Assembly: GCF_027924605.1 (NCBI RefSeq)
Contig: NZ_AP027042.1
Span: 4,813,524 to 4,877,523, forward strand
Source of the DNA: Dyella sp. GSA-30
GTDB taxonomy: Bacteria > Pseudomonadota > Gammaproteobacteria > Xanthomonadales > Rhodanobacteraceae
Direction of reading: 5' to 3'
DNA length: 64,000 nt
Position numbers and translations under genes: made by a program. Shown one piece after another: positions 18,355 to 27,776 of the stretch. Numbering within the stretch: position 1 is the first letter of the stretch; each line of letters opens with the position of its first letter. Under the pieces are notes generated by a model. The model ran no database searches. It was not told where the DNA came from and saw only the letters and a list, made by a program, of their open reading frames with translations.

Positions 18355-18713
18355 CCTCGGCCAAACAACTTCTTGAAGCCGTTATCGCTGAAGCCGACGC
18401 TCACCGCGCCATCGGCCTGGACCACTACCGGGCGACGGATCAGCGCCGGATACTCCTTCAACAGCAAGGTCCACTCCGGATCGCTGCCAGGGTTCTTGCG
18501 CTGCGGCAGCAGATTGCGCCAGGTCGTACTGGACTTGTTGACCAGCTTCTCCCAACCGCCCACCTGCTCGGCCCACGCTTTCAATGTGGTTGCCGGCACA
18601 GGATTGGCCCGGTAGTCGACAAAGTCATGCGGCACTTCGAAGCGTGCCAACCAGTTGCGCGCCTTCTTGCAGGTATCGCAGTTGGGAAGTCCATAGAGCG
18701 TGGCAGCGGTCAT
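18351..18713 (-). CDS. yffB: ArsC/Spx-family thioredoxin-fold protein
   Basis: This 120-residue protein belongs to the ArsC-related YffB group: the redox motif is Cys12-x-x-Cys15 (LPNCDTCKKA), followed by WEKLVNKSSTTWR and PALIRRPVVV. In E. coli yffB also lies next to dapE. A glutathione-dependent reductase role has been suggested for the family, but arsenate reduction is not implied here. It overlaps both neighbours by 4 bases. Confidence 0.83.
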   Translation of the reverse strand: MTAATLYGLPNCDTCKKARNWLARFEVPHDFVDYRANPVPATTLKAWAEQVGGWEKLVNKSSTTWRNLLPQRKNPGSDPEWTLLLKEYPALIRRPVVVQADGAVSVGFSDNGFKKLFGRG

Positions 18714-19486
18714 TGCTGAGTTTCCATCGTGAGGTGCTGTCGTTGCAGCATGCGAATGATGAAGAAAAAAGTGAATGCCGCGGCGACATGCTTGATCGTG
18801 TGCCCGCTCACCAGCTCGCCTGTCGCACGAAAAACGACCGGATCAAGCTGTTCGCAGGCAAATGCCAATGCGTAGCAAGCGAGTGCGGGCACCAGCCAGC
18901 GTCGCTCGCTCCACGGCGTGGGCAAGAGCATCAATGACAGCAGCAATAGAAGGATCGAGCCGCCCTGGGTGATCAGATAAGGCAGTAGATTGCCGCTGAA
19001 TTTCCAGTACACGACCGTTCCCACGCCCCACAGCGTCAGCACGATCAAGGCCATGTCCGAACGCCAGCGCAAACGCTCGGCGAAAGTGGCCGCCAGCAAC
19101 GGCATGAACACGATGGTCATCGGGAGGCGGTCCCACACCAGTCGCTCATCGGATGGCGACCAGTGGTAGTAACTCGACCCGAACGCGGTCAGCAACAGGC
19201 CGAAAAACATCAGCGCATAGGCATGCCGCGCCGCGGTGTTCATCGCCCTGACCGCAGGCAGCTGCACCGTCCACAAGCCGATCACGGCGAACAACAGGAA
19301 GAACGCATTGGATGCCACATCACCGGTGTTGGGTATGCCCAGCCAGCTGCGTCGATCGGCAAACTGGTGATAGCCCTGCGGCTGCGCATAGGGTGGCAAT
19401 GCTACCGCTGCAATAGCCAGAAGAACGACGATGGCAGCCAACACGTAAACGCGTGGCGACCGCATCGAAGCTTCTGACCCCTGCAT
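18710..19486 (-). CDS. Alkaline ceramidase/CREST-superfamily membrane hydrolase
   Basis: This 258-residue protein has seven predicted membrane helices. It has the CREST-superfamily pattern: a first motif FGSSYYHWSPSDERLVWDRLPM (His108, Asp113, Asp119) and a late HTIKH motif supplying zinc ligands. Known members hydrolyse ceramide or act as membrane receptors or lipases. I start it at 19486 because GGAG lies 7 bases upstream; 19465 is an alternative, and the open frame before 19486 overlaps dapD. It begins 4 bases after dapD and overlaps yffB, so it is co-expressed with lysine and peptidoglycan genes. Its lipid substrate is unknown. Confidence 0.78.
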   Translation of the reverse strand: MQGSEASMRSPRVYVLAAIVVLLAIAAVALPPYAQPQGYHQFADRRSWLGIPNTGDVASNAFFLLFAVIGLWTVQLPAVRAMNTAARHAYALMFFGLLLTAFGSSYYHWSPSDERLVWDRLPMTIVFMPLLAATFAERLRWRSDMALIVLTLWGVGTVVYWKFSGNLLPYLITQGGSILLLLLSLMLLPTPWSERRWLVPALACYALAFACEQLDPVVFRATGELVSGHTIKHVAAAFTFFFIIRMLQRQHLTMETQQ

Positions 19487-19490
19487 GCGA

Positions 19491-20318
19491 TTACTCCGCG
19501 CTGCGCAGCAGTTCGTTGATACCGGTCTTGCTGCGCGTCTTCTCGTCCACCTGCTTGACGATAACCGCGGCGTACAAGCTATGCGAACCGTCTTTGGCCG
19601 GCAGGCTGCCGGCAACGACGACGCTGCCTGCCGGCACACGGCCATAGCTGACTTCGCCGGTCATGCGGTTGTAGATGCGCGTGGACTGCCCGAGGAACAC
19701 ACCCATGCCGATCACGCTGCCGCGCTCGACCACGACGCCTTCAACCACTTCCGAGCGCGCACCGATAAAGCAGTTGTCTTCGATGATGGTCGGATTGGCC
19801 TGCAACGGCTCGAGCACACCACCAATGCCGACGCCGCCGGACAGATGCACGCCCGCACCAATCTGCGCGCAGGAGCCGACCGTTGCCCAGGTGTCGACCA
19901 TGCTGCCTGCACCAACATAGGCACCGATATTGACGTAGCTGGGCATCAGCACGGCGTCCTTGGCGATATGGGCGCCACGACGCACCAGCGCGCCCGGTAC
20001 GACACGTGCGCCAAGCGTCTCCAGCTCCACGTCGTTGCCGTGCGCGAAGCGCAGCGGCACCTTGTCGAACGCCTGCGCCGAGCCGCCGTCGACCACGCGG
20101 TTGCCATTGATGCGGAAGTACAGCAGCACGGCCTTCTTGATCCACTGGTTTACCGTCCAGCCGCCTTTACCGTCCGGCTCGGCAACGCGACGCTCGCCCG
20201 ATTCGAGCAAGTCGATCACCTGCTCCACCGCTGGCCGCAGATGCGTTTCGACTTCGGCCTGGGCCAGCTCGTTGCGACGTTCGAAGGCGTCGTCGATCAG
20301 GGATTCGATGCTTTGCAT
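19491..20318 (-). CDS. dapD: Tetrahydrodipicolinate N-succinyltransferase
   Basis: This 275-residue left-handed beta-helix enzyme succinylates tetrahydrodipicolinate with succinyl-CoA, the step before DapC and DapE. The N-terminus [15 protein letters not shown] and the hexapeptide-repeat core ([34 protein letters not shown]) are typical. The ATG at 20318 is chosen over an in-frame upstream extension that has no ribosome site. It lies 87 bases downstream of glnD on the same strand. Confidence 0.95.
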   Translation of the reverse strand: MQSIESLIDDAFERRNELAQAEVETHLRPAVEQVIDLLESGERRVAEPDGKGGWTVNQWIKKAVLLYFRINGNRVVDGGSAQAFDKVPLRFAHGNDVELETLGARVVPGALVRRGAHIAKDAVLMPSYVNIGAYVGAGSMVDTWATVGSCAQIGAGVHLSGGVGIGGVLEPLQANPTIIEDNCFIGARSEVVEGVVVERGSVIGMGVFLGQSTRIYNRMTGEVSYGRVPAGSVVVAGSLPAKDGSHSLYAAVIVKQVDEKTRSKTGINELLRSAE

Positions 20319-20405
20319 GAGAAGGAGCCTAAAAGAAACCAGCGGAGATAGTAGCGAGAATGCGCCGCGCTGTGCTGCATGGCAGCGCAAAATCCGGGGT
20401 CGAAT

Positions 20406-23039
20406 CTATCGGTTGATGCGTTCGAGCAGCTTGTGCAAGAGCTGATCCTGCTGCGGCAGACTGAGCGGCTCGTCATTGCGGTTGGTCACCAGGAAGAAGT
20501 CCTCAGCGCGCTCGCCGAAGGTGGCGATACGTGCGTCATGCACGCGAACGCCGGCCTCGGCCATCGCCTGCGCCACCGCCGCCAGCAGACCCGGACGATC
20601 GGTTCCCACCAGCGACAGGCGGGTGCGGTCTCCCACCACGTTGAAGGCGATTTTCGGTGCGAACTGAAAATGCTTCAGGTGGCGGGACATATTGCGTTTG
20701 GACGGCTGGTGCGTATGTCCCGGCTGTGCCAGCGCGCGCAGCATGCGTTGCTTGAGTTCTTCGGCGCGCATTTCGGTGGCCGGCTGCTGGGTCGCGGCGT
20801 CGAGCAACAGGAACGTATCGAGCGCCATGCCAGTGTGCGAACTGAGGATGCGCGCCTCCATCACCGAGAAATGCAGGCGATCGAGCATCGCCGTCAACGC
20901 CGCAAACAAGCCATCGCGATCGGGAACGTAAACGAACAACTCCGTGGTGCCGCGGACGGAAAGCGGATGGACTTCGACCAGCGGCGTCGCCCCGTTGGCA
21001 CGCAGGATCGCCGCCGTCTGCCAGGCAATCTGCTCCGGGCGGTGACGTAGAAAGCTGAGCTCGGGAAAGTCCGCCCAGGTCCGCACGCAAGCCGCCTTGG
21101 AAAAACCTTCGGCTTCCAGCAACTCGAGGGCACGCTCGCGACATTCGCGCATCCGGGTAGGCGCGTCGCCGAAGACCTCTTCTTCGCTGCGTAGTGCGTA
21201 GCGTGTGGCCGTATAGAGGTCCGCGAGCAGGCGGTCCTTCCAGCCGTTCCACAACTTGGGACTGGTGCCGATGATGTCGGCGATGGTCAGCAGGTAAAGC
21301 AGATCCAGCTTGTTGCGGTCGCCGACGAGATCGGCAAAACGCTGCACCACGTCAGGATCGGTGATGTCCTGGCGCTGCGCGGTCGTACTCATCAGGAGGT
21401 GCCAGCGCACCAGCCAGGCGACCTGTTCGCCGTCTTCGAAAGCCAGGCCGAGCTTGGCGCAGAAGCTTCGTGCCTCTTCTTCGCCCAGCACCGAATGATC
21501 GCCGCCACGCCCCTTGGCAATATCGTGGAACAAGGCAGCCAACAGCATCAGCTCGGGCTGTTCCAGCGTCGGCCAGATTTCGCAGGCGATCGGGAAATCC
21601 GCCCTGGCCGCAGGGTCGGCAAAACGCGCCACGTTATGCAGCACGCGCAAGGTATGTTCGTCCACGGTGTAGACGTGGAACAGGTCGTACTGCATGCGGC
21701 CAAATACGCGGCCGAACGCCGGCAGGATCGCCGCCAGCAAGCCGTGGCGATTCATCCGCCACAAGGCATCGACCGCCGGCGCGCCCATGCGCAGCAGGCG
21801 CAGGAAGGCATCGAGCACGGCCGGATCGTCGGCAAGCTGGCCTTCGAGTACGGCCGTCGCCTGGTGCAGTCGACGCATCGTGTCGGCGGTAAAGCCGACG
21901 ATACCGGGCGCTTCCACGCGCGCAATGAACAGCTCGACCAGCGTGGCGGGTCGATAGAGCAATTGATCCGGATCGCGTACCGCCAGACGTGCACCGTAGC
22001 GTACGAAATCCGTACCGACCGGCTGCGGCTCGCTGGGCGTTTCGAGCATCTCCTCGAAACGCTCGACCATTTGCGCGCCCAGCCGATCGATCTGACTGGC
22101 AGCGCGGTAATAGCCCTGCATGAATTGCTCGACGCCAAGGTTCTTCGCATGTTCGTCGCGAAACCCCAGCCGCTCCGCCAAGGGGCGCTGGTAGTCGAAC
22201 AACAGGCGCTCTTCCGGCCGCCCGGCTTCCAGGTGCAAGGCCCAGCGATAGCGACGCAGCGTCGCCTCGGCCTGCTCCAGCGTCTCCTGTTCGGCCGGGT
22301 CGAGCAGACCATCGGCGGTCATATCGCGAAAATCGTTCGCGTGCGCCAGTCGGCGACCCAGCCAGCGCAACGAATCGAGCGTGCGCATGCCGCCCGGACC
22401 GTCCTTGAGATTCGGTTCGAGGTTGTAGGCCGTGTCGTTGAAACGCGCATGCCGCGCATTGCGCTCAGCCAGGCGCGCGTCGAGATAGGCGCGCGGCGGC
22501 CACAGTTGCGGGTCGTCGACGATCGCGCGCAGGCGTTCCTCCAACGCTGGGTCGCCGGCGAGACGGCGCGCATCGAGCAGGCTGGTAAATACGCTGGGGT
22601 CTTGCGCGGCCAGCTCTTTGCATTGCGCGGGATTGCGCACCGCATGCCCGACTTTCAGACCCACATCCCACAAGGTGGCGAAGCATTGCTCCAGCGCACG
22701 CAGACGCGGCGGATCGCCGTGCTCGACCAGCGCCAGCAAATCGACGTCCGAATGGGGAAACAACAGACCGCGGCCGAAACCGCCGATAGCGAACAGAGCC
22801 GCCTCGGTCACATCGCCCAGGCACGCATTCCACACATGCACGACGATCCGCTGCACCGACTCGCCACGCCGCCGCGCCAACGCAGTGGCATCGGCACCAT
22901 CGCGAAATGCGGTGGCAAGCGCGCGATCGAGGTCGCCGAGCAATTGCCGCAACGCACGCCGCGCCTCGCTCGATACGCCCGAGCGGGGAATGGCGATGGG
23001 GAGGCGGGGCAGCGGCGGGAGTGAAACGGAGGCAACCAT
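20406..23039 (-). CDS. glnD: PII uridylyltransferase/uridylyl-removing enzyme
   Basis: This 877-residue nitrogen sensor modifies PII proteins according to glutamine level. The order of domains is complete: nucleotidyltransferase (GGFGRGLLFPHSDVDLL, about residues 86-102), HD phosphohydrolase (ALFHDIAKGRGGDHS, near 470) and two C-terminal ACT domains (YVPDRDGLFAAL and LVGTDRPGLLAAVAQA). It sits between map and dapD on the minus strand, a common arrangement in this order. No regulator site is evident. Confidence 0.96.
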   Translation of the reverse strand: MVASVSLPPLPRLPIAIPRSGVSSEARRALRQLLGDLDRALATAFRDGADATALARRRGESVQRIVVHVWNACLGDVTEAALFAIGGFGRGLLFPHSDVDLLALVEHGDPPRLRALEQCFATLWDVGLKVGHAVRNPAQCKELAAQDPSVFTSLLDARRLAGDPALEERLRAIVDDPQLWPPRAYLDARLAERNARHARFNDTAYNLEPNLKDGPGGMRTLDSLRWLGRRLAHANDFRDMTADGLLDPAEQETLEQAEATLRRYRWALHLEAGRPEERLLFDYQRPLAERLGFRDEHAKNLGVEQFMQGYYRAASQIDRLGAQMVERFEEMLETPSEPQPVGTDFVRYGARLAVRDPDQLLYRPATLVELFIARVEAPGIVGFTADTMRRLHQATAVLEGQLADDPAVLDAFLRLLRMGAPAVDALWRMNRHGLLAAILPAFGRVFGRMQYDLFHVYTVDEHTLRVLHNVARFADPAARADFPIACEIWPTLEQPELMLLAALFHDIAKGRGGDHSVLGEEEARSFCAKLGLAFEDGEQVAWLVRWHLLMSTTAQRQDITDPDVVQRFADLVGDRNKLDLLYLLTIADIIGTSPKLWNGWKDRLLADLYTATRYALRSEEEVFGDAPTRMRECRERALELLEAEGFSKAACVRTWADFPELSFLRHRPEQIAWQTAAILRANGATPLVEVHPLSVRGTTELFVYVPDRDGLFAALTAMLDRLHFSVMEARILSSHTGMALDTFLLLDAATQQPATEMRAEELKQRMLRALAQPGHTHQPSKRNMSRHLKHFQFAPKIAFNVVGDRTRLSLVGTDRPGLLAAVAQAMAEAGVRVHDARIATFGERAEDFFLVTNRNDEPLSLPQQDQLLHKLLERINR

Positions 23040-23106
23040 GGGGACAGTAAAGCCGCTCGCTGCGCTTGCTGTAAAGCCGCGTTTGCGGCCGGCCTCGCCG
23101 CCCTAA

Positions 23107-23871
23107 TCAGGCATCCGGCCAGGGCGTCAGGATTTCAAAGCCGTCATCGGTAACCGCAATGGTGTGCTCCCACTGCGCTGACAGGGAATGATCCTTGGTC
23201 ACCACCGTCCAGCCATCCGGCAGCTGCTTGGTCTGCGGCTTGCCGGCGTTGACCATCGGCTCGACCGTAAAGGTCATGCCCTTCTGCAGGGTCAGGCCGT
23301 TGCCGGCCTTGCCGTAATGGAGCACCTGCGGCTCGTCGTGATAGACCTTGCCGATGCCATGACCGCAGTACTCGCGTACCACCGAGAAGCCCGCCGCTTC
23401 GGCATGCTTCTGAATCGCATGGCCGATATCGCCAAGGGTGGCGCCCGGGCGCACCGATTCGATGCCGCGCATCATCGCTTCATAGGTGGTGTCGACCAGC
23501 CGCTTGGCCAGTACCGACGGCGTGCCGACGAAGTACATGCGGCTGGTATCGCCGTGCCAGCCGTCCTTGATGACCGTGACATCCAGATTGATGATGTCGC
23601 CGTCCTTGAGCGTCTTGGTCGGCGTGGGGATGCCGTGGCAAATCACATGATTGACCGACGTGCACAGGGTCTTGGGAAAGCCGTTGTAACCGACGTTCGC
23701 CGGAATCGCCTTCTGCACGTTGACGATATGCTCGTAGGCCAGGCGATCGAGGTCTTCGGTGGTGACACCGGGCTTGACGTGTTCTTTGAGCATCGCCAGC
23801 ACTTCGGCGGCCAGTTGGCCGGCCACGCGCATCGCTTCGATGTCTTGAGGTGTTTTCAGGGTAACTGCCAT
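23107..23871 (-). CDS. map: Methionine aminopeptidase, type I
   Basis: This 254-residue enzyme removes the initiator methionine from nascent proteins. Metal-site segments are visible: NLDVTVIKDGWHGDTSRM (two Asp), the His in GHGIGKVYHDEP, and the two Glu in FTVEPMVNAG and HSLSAQWEHT. The ATG at 23871 is preferred over a TTG four codons upstream. It heads the minus-strand run toward glnD and is divergent from rpsB, as in many Proteobacteria. Confidence 0.96.
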   Translation of the reverse strand: MAVTLKTPQDIEAMRVAGQLAAEVLAMLKEHVKPGVTTEDLDRLAYEHIVNVQKAIPANVGYNGFPKTLCTSVNHVICHGIPTPTKTLKDGDIINLDVTVIKDGWHGDTSRMYFVGTPSVLAKRLVDTTYEAMMRGIESVRPGATLGDIGHAIQKHAEAAGFSVVREYCGHGIGKVYHDEPQVLHYGKAGNGLTLQKGMTFTVEPMVNAGKPQTKQLPDGWTVVTKDHSLSAQWEHTIAVTDDGFEILTPWPDA

Positions 23872-23914
23872 GGTTCCACTCAAATGGCGGCGGCAGCCCT
23901 GAAAAACCAGTGGC

Positions 23915-23944
23915 TTGCCGCCCTGCCGGCTAACCGGCTACAAT
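23915..23944 (+). promoter_or_regulatory. Probable sigma-70 promoter of rpsB-tsf
   Basis: TTGCCG and TACAAT are separated by 18 bases. The -10 is a good match and the -35 a partial one. Transcription would begin near 23951 and give a leader of about 250 nt. Confidence 0.45.
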
Positions 23945-24072
23945 TTCGGAGTTTTGCTGGCCCGATCTCCTGGTTTCCACCGTCGAGACCGTGCCGTCGC
24001 AAAGCGTCTGGGATTGTAAACCGCCCTGCGGCCGATCCCTTAAGTCCTTGATTGGACAACTAAACGCCACAC

Positions 24073-24150
24073 ACGTATCGGCACCGTCTTCGGGGTGCCA
24101 TGAATCTTCCTCACACTTATGGGGGTTCATGGTCGAAGCCGGGGATACGT
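24073..24150 (+). promoter_or_regulatory. rpsB 5' leader, three-way junction (S2 autoregulation)
   Basis: An outer stem ACGTATC/GATACGT encloses two hairpins: GGCACC/GGTGCC (24080-24099) and CCATGAA/TTCATGG (24098-24132). In gammaproteobacteria the rpsB leader binds S2 and represses rpsB-tsf; this fold and position fit that element. The binding itself is inference. Confidence 0.6.
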
Positions 24151-24202
24151 GGAGGTCCCAACCCCCGGGCCCAACCGGCCCATAAAATTTGGAGTTACAC
24201 CC

Positions 24203-25087
24203 ATGGCACAAGTCACCATGCGCCAGATGCTCGAAGCTGGCGTGCATTTCGGTCACCAGACCCGCTACTGGAACCCGAAGATGGCCCCGTACATCTTTGG
24301 CGCCCGCGGCAAGATCCACATCATCAATCTGGAAAAGACCCTCCCCCTCTTCACCGACGCGATGAACTTCCTCTCGGGCGTTGCGCAGAAGCGCGGCACC
24401 GTGCTGTTCGTCGGCACCAAGCGCTCCGCTCGCGAAGCGCTGGCCGAGGAAGCCACCCGCGCCGGCATGCCGTTCGTGACCGCCCGCTGGCTCGGCGGCA
24501 TGCTGACCAACTTCCGCACCGTGAAGCAGTCGGTTGCCCGCCTGAAAGAGCTGGAAGCCGCTGAAACCGACGGCAGCTTCGAAAAGCTGGTCAAGCACGA
24601 AGTGCTGGCCCGTCGTCGTGAGCGCGACAAGCTGGAAAACTCGCTGGGCGGCATCAAGGACATGAACCGTCTGCCCGACGCGCTGTTCGTGATCGATATC
24701 GGCCACGAAGACATCGCCGTGCAGGAAGCCAAGAAGCTCGGCATTCCGGTCATCGCGGTGGTCGACACCAACTACAACCCGGAACTGGTCGACTACGCCA
24801 TCCCGGGTAACGACGACGCCATCCGCGCGATCCAGCTGTACGCCCACGCCGCCGCCGACTCGATCCTGGAAGGCAAGGCCGCTGCGCCGTCCGCCGCCCA
24901 GGGCGATGCCAACGAGTTCGTCGAGCTCGACGAAGAAGGCAACCCGGTCGCCAAGGAAGAGCGCAAGGCTGCTCCGCCGCGTCGCGACAACCGCGGCCCG
25001 GCCAAGAAGGGCGCTGGCGCGCCGCGTCGTGACGGTGGCCGTGGTGGCCGTCGTGGCAGCGACGAGTCGTCGACGGACGCCGAGTAA
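24203..25087 (+). CDS. rpsB: 30S ribosomal protein S2
   Basis: This 294-residue S2 begins [20 protein letters not shown] and contains the expected [19 protein letters not shown] and [12 protein letters not shown] segments. It carries an unusual-looking C-terminal tail of about 45 residues rich in Arg, Lys, Pro and Gly ([15 protein letters not shown] onward), beyond the E. coli end. The start is fixed by GGAG 8 bases upstream. It is co-transcribed with tsf through a partial attenuator hairpin. Confidence 0.97.
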   Translation: MAQVTMRQMLEAGVHFGHQTRYWNPKMAPYIFGARGKIHIINLEKTLPLFTDAMNFLSGVAQKRGTVLFVGTKRSAREALAEEATRAGMPFVTARWLGGMLTNFRTVKQSVARLKELEAAETDGSFEKLVKHEVLARRRERDKLENSLGGIKDMNRLPDALFVIDIGHEDIAVQEAKKLGIPVIAVVDTNYNPELVDYAIPGNDDAIRAIQLYAHAAADSILEGKAAAPSAAQGDANEFVELDEEGNPVAKEERKAAPPRRDNRGPAKKGAGAPRRDGGRGGRRGSDESSTDAE

Positions 25088-25096
25088 GTTTTTACC

Positions 25097-25118
25097 CGCC
25101 CCGGTTTCGGCCGGGGCG
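25097..25118 (+). terminator. Hairpin between rpsB and tsf
   Basis: An 8-bp GC stem CGCCCCGG/CCGGGGCG with a short loop is followed by only a few T. It probably attenuates read-through from rpsB into tsf. Confidence 0.5.
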
Positions 25119-25142
25119 TTTCCAAGATTCTGAGGATTGCAG

Positions 25143-26024
25143 ATGAGCACCCCCATTACCGCAAAACTGGTCAGCGAGCTGCGCGAGCGCTCGGGCGCCG
25201 GCATGATGGACTGCAAGAAGGCCCTGACCGAGACCAACGGTGACATCGACGCGGCTGCCGAGCTGCTGCGCAAGACCGGTCTGGCCAAGGCCGACAAGAA
25301 GGCTGATCGCGTTGCTGCCGAAGGTCGCATCTCGGTCGCCCAGGGCAACGGCCACGCCGTCCTGGTCGAGATCAACAGCGAGACCGATTTCGTCGCCAAG
25401 GCGCCGAACTTCATCGAGTTCACCGACAAGATCGCCCAGGACGCGCTGAAGGCGAACGCCTCCACCGTGGAAGCGCTCAAGGCCGCCCCGCACGCTGACG
25501 GCGGCACGGTCGAAGAGGCCGCCAAGGCCCAGACCGCGACCATTGGCGAGAAGATCGACGTGCGCCGCGTTGCCCAGGTGTCGAACGATGGCCCGTTGGC
25601 CGTCTATTCGCACGGCGGCAAGATCGGCGTGATCGTGGCGCTCAAGGGCGGCTCGGAAGAGCTGGCCAAGGGCATCGCCATGCACGTGGCCGCCATGAAC
25701 CCGCCGCACATCAAGCCTGAAGACGTCCCGGCCGACTTCGTCGCGAAGGAAAAAGAGATCGCGCTGAGCCAGATGACCGACAAGGACAAGGCCAAGCCGG
25801 CCGAAATCCTCGAGAAGATCATCGCCGGCAAGATCAACAAGATCGTCTCGGAAGTGACCCTGGTCGGCCAGCCGTACGTGCTGGACACCAATGTCACCGT
25901 CGGCGACGCGCTGAAGAAGGAAGGCGCCGATGTGATCAGCGTCGTCCGTCTGGCCGTCGGCGAAGGCGTCGAGAAGATCCAGGAAGACTACCTGGCCGAA
26001 GTGGCCAAGGCGATGCAGGTCTAA
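25143..26024 (+). CDS. tsf: Elongation factor Ts
   Basis: This 293-residue guanine-nucleotide exchange factor recycles EF-Tu. The N-terminal TS domain ([20 protein letters not shown]) and the TDFVAK motif that contacts EF-Tu are present. The ATG at 25143 (MSTPITAK) is chosen over one two codons upstream. It follows rpsB by 55 bases and ends at a strong terminator. Confidence 0.97.
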   Translation: MSTPITAKLVSELRERSGAGMMDCKKALTETNGDIDAAAELLRKTGLAKADKKADRVAAEGRISVAQGNGHAVLVEINSETDFVAKAPNFIEFTDKIAQDALKANASTVEALKAAPHADGGTVEEAAKAQTATIGEKIDVRRVAQVSNDGPLAVYSHGGKIGVIVALKGGSEELAKGIAMHVAAMNPPHIKPEDVPADFVAKEKEIALSQMTDKDKAKPAEILEKIIAGKINKIVSEVTLVGQPYVLDTNVTVGDALKKEGADVISVVRLAVGEGVEKIQEDYLAEVAKAMQV

Positions 26025-26054
26025 GGGCCGCGCCGCCTCACTTCTGGACATTAA

Positions 26055-26082
26055 AGAGCCGTGGGAAACCACGGCTTTTTTT
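26055..26082 (+). terminator. Intrinsic terminator after tsf
   Basis: AGCCGTGG/CCACGGCT with a GAAA-type loop is followed by seven T. It ends the rpsB-tsf unit. Confidence 0.88.
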
Positions 26083-26090
26083 ATGCCCGC

Positions 26091-26123
26091 AGGAGAGGAG
26101 TGAGTGGAGAGGAGTGAGGAGTG
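26091..26123. repeat. GAGGAGTGAG half-site repeats before pyrH
   Basis: Two copies of GAGAGGAGTGAG (26093 and 26107) are followed by GAGGAGTGAG. This is a one-sided version of the inverted elements at 26938-26998 and 47042-47130. Confidence 0.55.
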
Positions 26124-26174
26124 AGAAAACGGCCCCAGCGTACGAAAGCCCTCGCCCCCTAGCACACCGTCCAT

Positions 26175-26180
26175 TACAAT
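26175..26180 (+). promoter_or_regulatory. Possible -10 box of pyrH
   Basis: TACAAT lies 34 bases before the pyrH ATG. No convincing -35 is seen. Confidence 0.35.
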
Positions 26181-26214
26181 ACGGCCGTTTTGCCCCACAC
26201 AATTCGGAGACCCC

Positions 26215-26931
26215 ATGAGCGAACAGCTTAAGTACCAACGCATCCTGCTCAAACTCTCCGGCGAAGCTTTGATGGGTGAGGCCGACTACGGCATCGACCC
26301 CAAAGTGATCGGCCGCCTTGCCGACGAAATCATCGAGATCCAGCGCGCCGGTATTCAGATCGGCGTGGTGATCGGCGGCGGAAATATTTTTCGCGGCGCC
26401 GGCCTCGCAGCCGCTGGCATGGACCGTGTGACAGGCGATCACATGGGCATGCTCGCCACGGTGATGAATGCCCTTGCGATGCAGGATGCGATCGAAAAGC
26501 GCGGCGGTTTCGCACGCGTGATGAGCGCGATCCAGATCCACGACGTGGCCGAGGACTTCATTCGCCGTCGCGCCATTCGCCATATCGAAAAAGGGCGCAT
26601 CGTGCTGTTCGCAGCCGGCACCGGCAACCCGTTTTTCACCACCGACTCGGCCGCAGCGCTGCGTGCCGTGGAAGTGGGCGCACAACTACTGCTCAAGGCC
26701 ACCAAGGTCGACGGCGTCTACTCGGCCGACCCGGCCCGCCATGCCGATGCAACGCGTTACGAACACCTCGACTACGACCAGGTAATCGAACGCAAGCTCG
26801 CTGTGATGGACACCGCAGCCATCGCCTTGTGCCGCGACCACAAGATGCCGCTGCGCATCTACGACATGACCGTGCCAGGCAGCCTGATGCGGATCATGAA
26901 GGGCGAAGCGATCGGCACCTTGGTCGATTGA
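26215..26931 (+). CDS. pyrH: UMP kinase
   Basis: This 238-residue amino-acid-kinase-fold enzyme phosphorylates UMP to UDP. The N-terminal [23 protein letters not shown] and [14 protein letters not shown] segments are characteristic of bacterial UMP kinase. It lies between tsf and frr, the standard order, with its own likely -10 and a GGAGA ribosome site. Confidence 0.96.
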   Translation: MSEQLKYQRILLKLSGEALMGEADYGIDPKVIGRLADEIIEIQRAGIQIGVVIGGGNIFRGAGLAAAGMDRVTGDHMGMLATVMNALAMQDAIEKRGGFARVMSAIQIHDVAEDFIRRRAIRHIEKGRIVLFAAGTGNPFFTTDSAAALRAVEVGAQLLLKATKVDGVYSADPARHADATRYEHLDYDQVIERKLAVMDTAAIALCRDHKMPLRIYDMTVPGSLMRIMKGEAIGTLVD

Positions 26932-26937
26932 CCGCGA

Positions 26938-26998
26938 GTGAGAAGTGAGGGGTCAAGAGCGAGGCGCCAAAGCACCCTCCTGACCCCTTACTCCTCAC
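26938..26998. repeat. GAGGAGTGAG-family inverted repeat between pyrH and frr
   Basis: Arms of 22 bases (26938-26959 and 26977-26998) pair with four mismatches around a 17-base loop. There is no T-run. It belongs to the same family as the element after dnaE. Confidence 0.65.
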
Positions 26999-27010
26999 CC
27001 CTAACACGCC

Positions 27011-27019
27011 TGCTATACT
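27011..27019 (+). promoter_or_regulatory. Extended -10 of frr
   Basis: TGCTATACT is a TGn extended -10, 32 bases before the frr start. A similar GCTATACT precedes accA. Confidence 0.45.
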
Positions 27020-27050
27020 CATCGGCTTGCACGTTTCCAGGGTGATACCC

Positions 27051-27608
27051 ATGCTCAACGACATCAAGAACGATGCCCAGACCCGCATGGGCAAGAGCAT
27101 CGACTCGCTCAAGCACGATCTGACCCGTCTGCGTACCGGACGCGCCAGCACGTCGCTGGTCGACAACATCCGCATTTCGGCCTATGGCTCGGAAATGCCG
27201 CTCAACCAGGTCGCTTCGGTGAGCCTGGGCGACTCCCGCTCCATCATCATCACGCCGTTCGACAAGAGCCACGTCGCTTCCATCGAAAAGGCAATCCTTG
27301 CCTCGGACATCGGTATCACGCCGAACACCGCCGGCACCGTGATCCGCCTGAACATGCCGCCGCTCACCGAAGAGCGCCGTAAAGAACTGGCCAAGCACGT
27401 CTCGCATGAAGGCGAGAACGCGAAGATCGCGATCCGCAACGTGCGTCGTGATGCAATGCAGCAGGTCAAGGATCTGTTGAAGGAAAAGACCATCACCGAG
27501 GACGACGAGCGTCGCGCCGAGGACGATATCCAGAAGCTGACCGATCGTTTCGTCAAGGAAGTCGACGACGTCGTGAAGCGCAAAGAAGATGAGCTGATGG
27601 CCGTCTGA
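27051..27608 (+). CDS. frr: Ribosome recycling factor
   Basis: This 185-residue factor splits post-termination ribosomes together with EF-G. It starts MLNDIKNDAQTRMGKSIDSL and contains LRTGRASTSLVDNI and RRDAMQQVKDLLKE, typical of RRF; an in-frame extension to 27027 is not needed. It lies downstream of pyrH and upstream of uppS. Confidence 0.96.
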   Translation: MLNDIKNDAQTRMGKSIDSLKHDLTRLRTGRASTSLVDNIRISAYGSEMPLNQVASVSLGDSRSIIITPFDKSHVASIEKAILASDIGITPNTAGTVIRLNMPPLTEERRKELAKHVSHEGENAKIAIRNVRRDAMQQVKDLLKEKTITEDDERRAEDDIQKLTDRFVKEVDDVVKRKEDELMAV

Positions 27609-27619
27609 CGGCTGTCGGT

Positions 27620-27648
27620 GCCGCCCACTCCGGGGGGAGTCGGGCGGC
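27620..27648 (+). terminator. Hairpin after frr
   Basis: GCCGCCC and GGGCGGC flank an inner ACTCC/GGAGT pairing. No T-run follows, so it may only attenuate transcription. Confidence 0.45.
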
Positions 27649-27776
27649 TATCGATGCATAATCGACACATCGGGAAGTGCATCAACGTCGCGTCAAGGCG
27701 CACACCCGCCCTTCATCCGCTCAAAGCGGCCTCGCTCACTGAGAAGAAGGCAGCACGGTTTCGCCCTTGCACATCC

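Larger units (their letters stand above)
23884..24202 (+). promoter_or_regulatory. map-rpsB intergenic region with rpsB leader
   Basis: This 319-base divergent spacer contains no gene. It holds a probable rpsB promoter (23915-23944) and a folded 5' leader (24073-24150), and ends in a GGAG ribosome site 8 bases before the rpsB ATG. The part between promoter and leader shows nothing else I can name. Confidence 0.6.

Noticed and set aside
23930-25543. 537-codon minus-strand frame opposite rpsB and tsf
   Set aside because: A long antisense shadow common in GC-rich DNA; the opposite strand encodes clear S2 and EF-Ts.
26091-26123. CRISPR-like short direct repeats
   Set aside because: The repeats are nearly contiguous, with no uniform spacers and no cas genes nearby.
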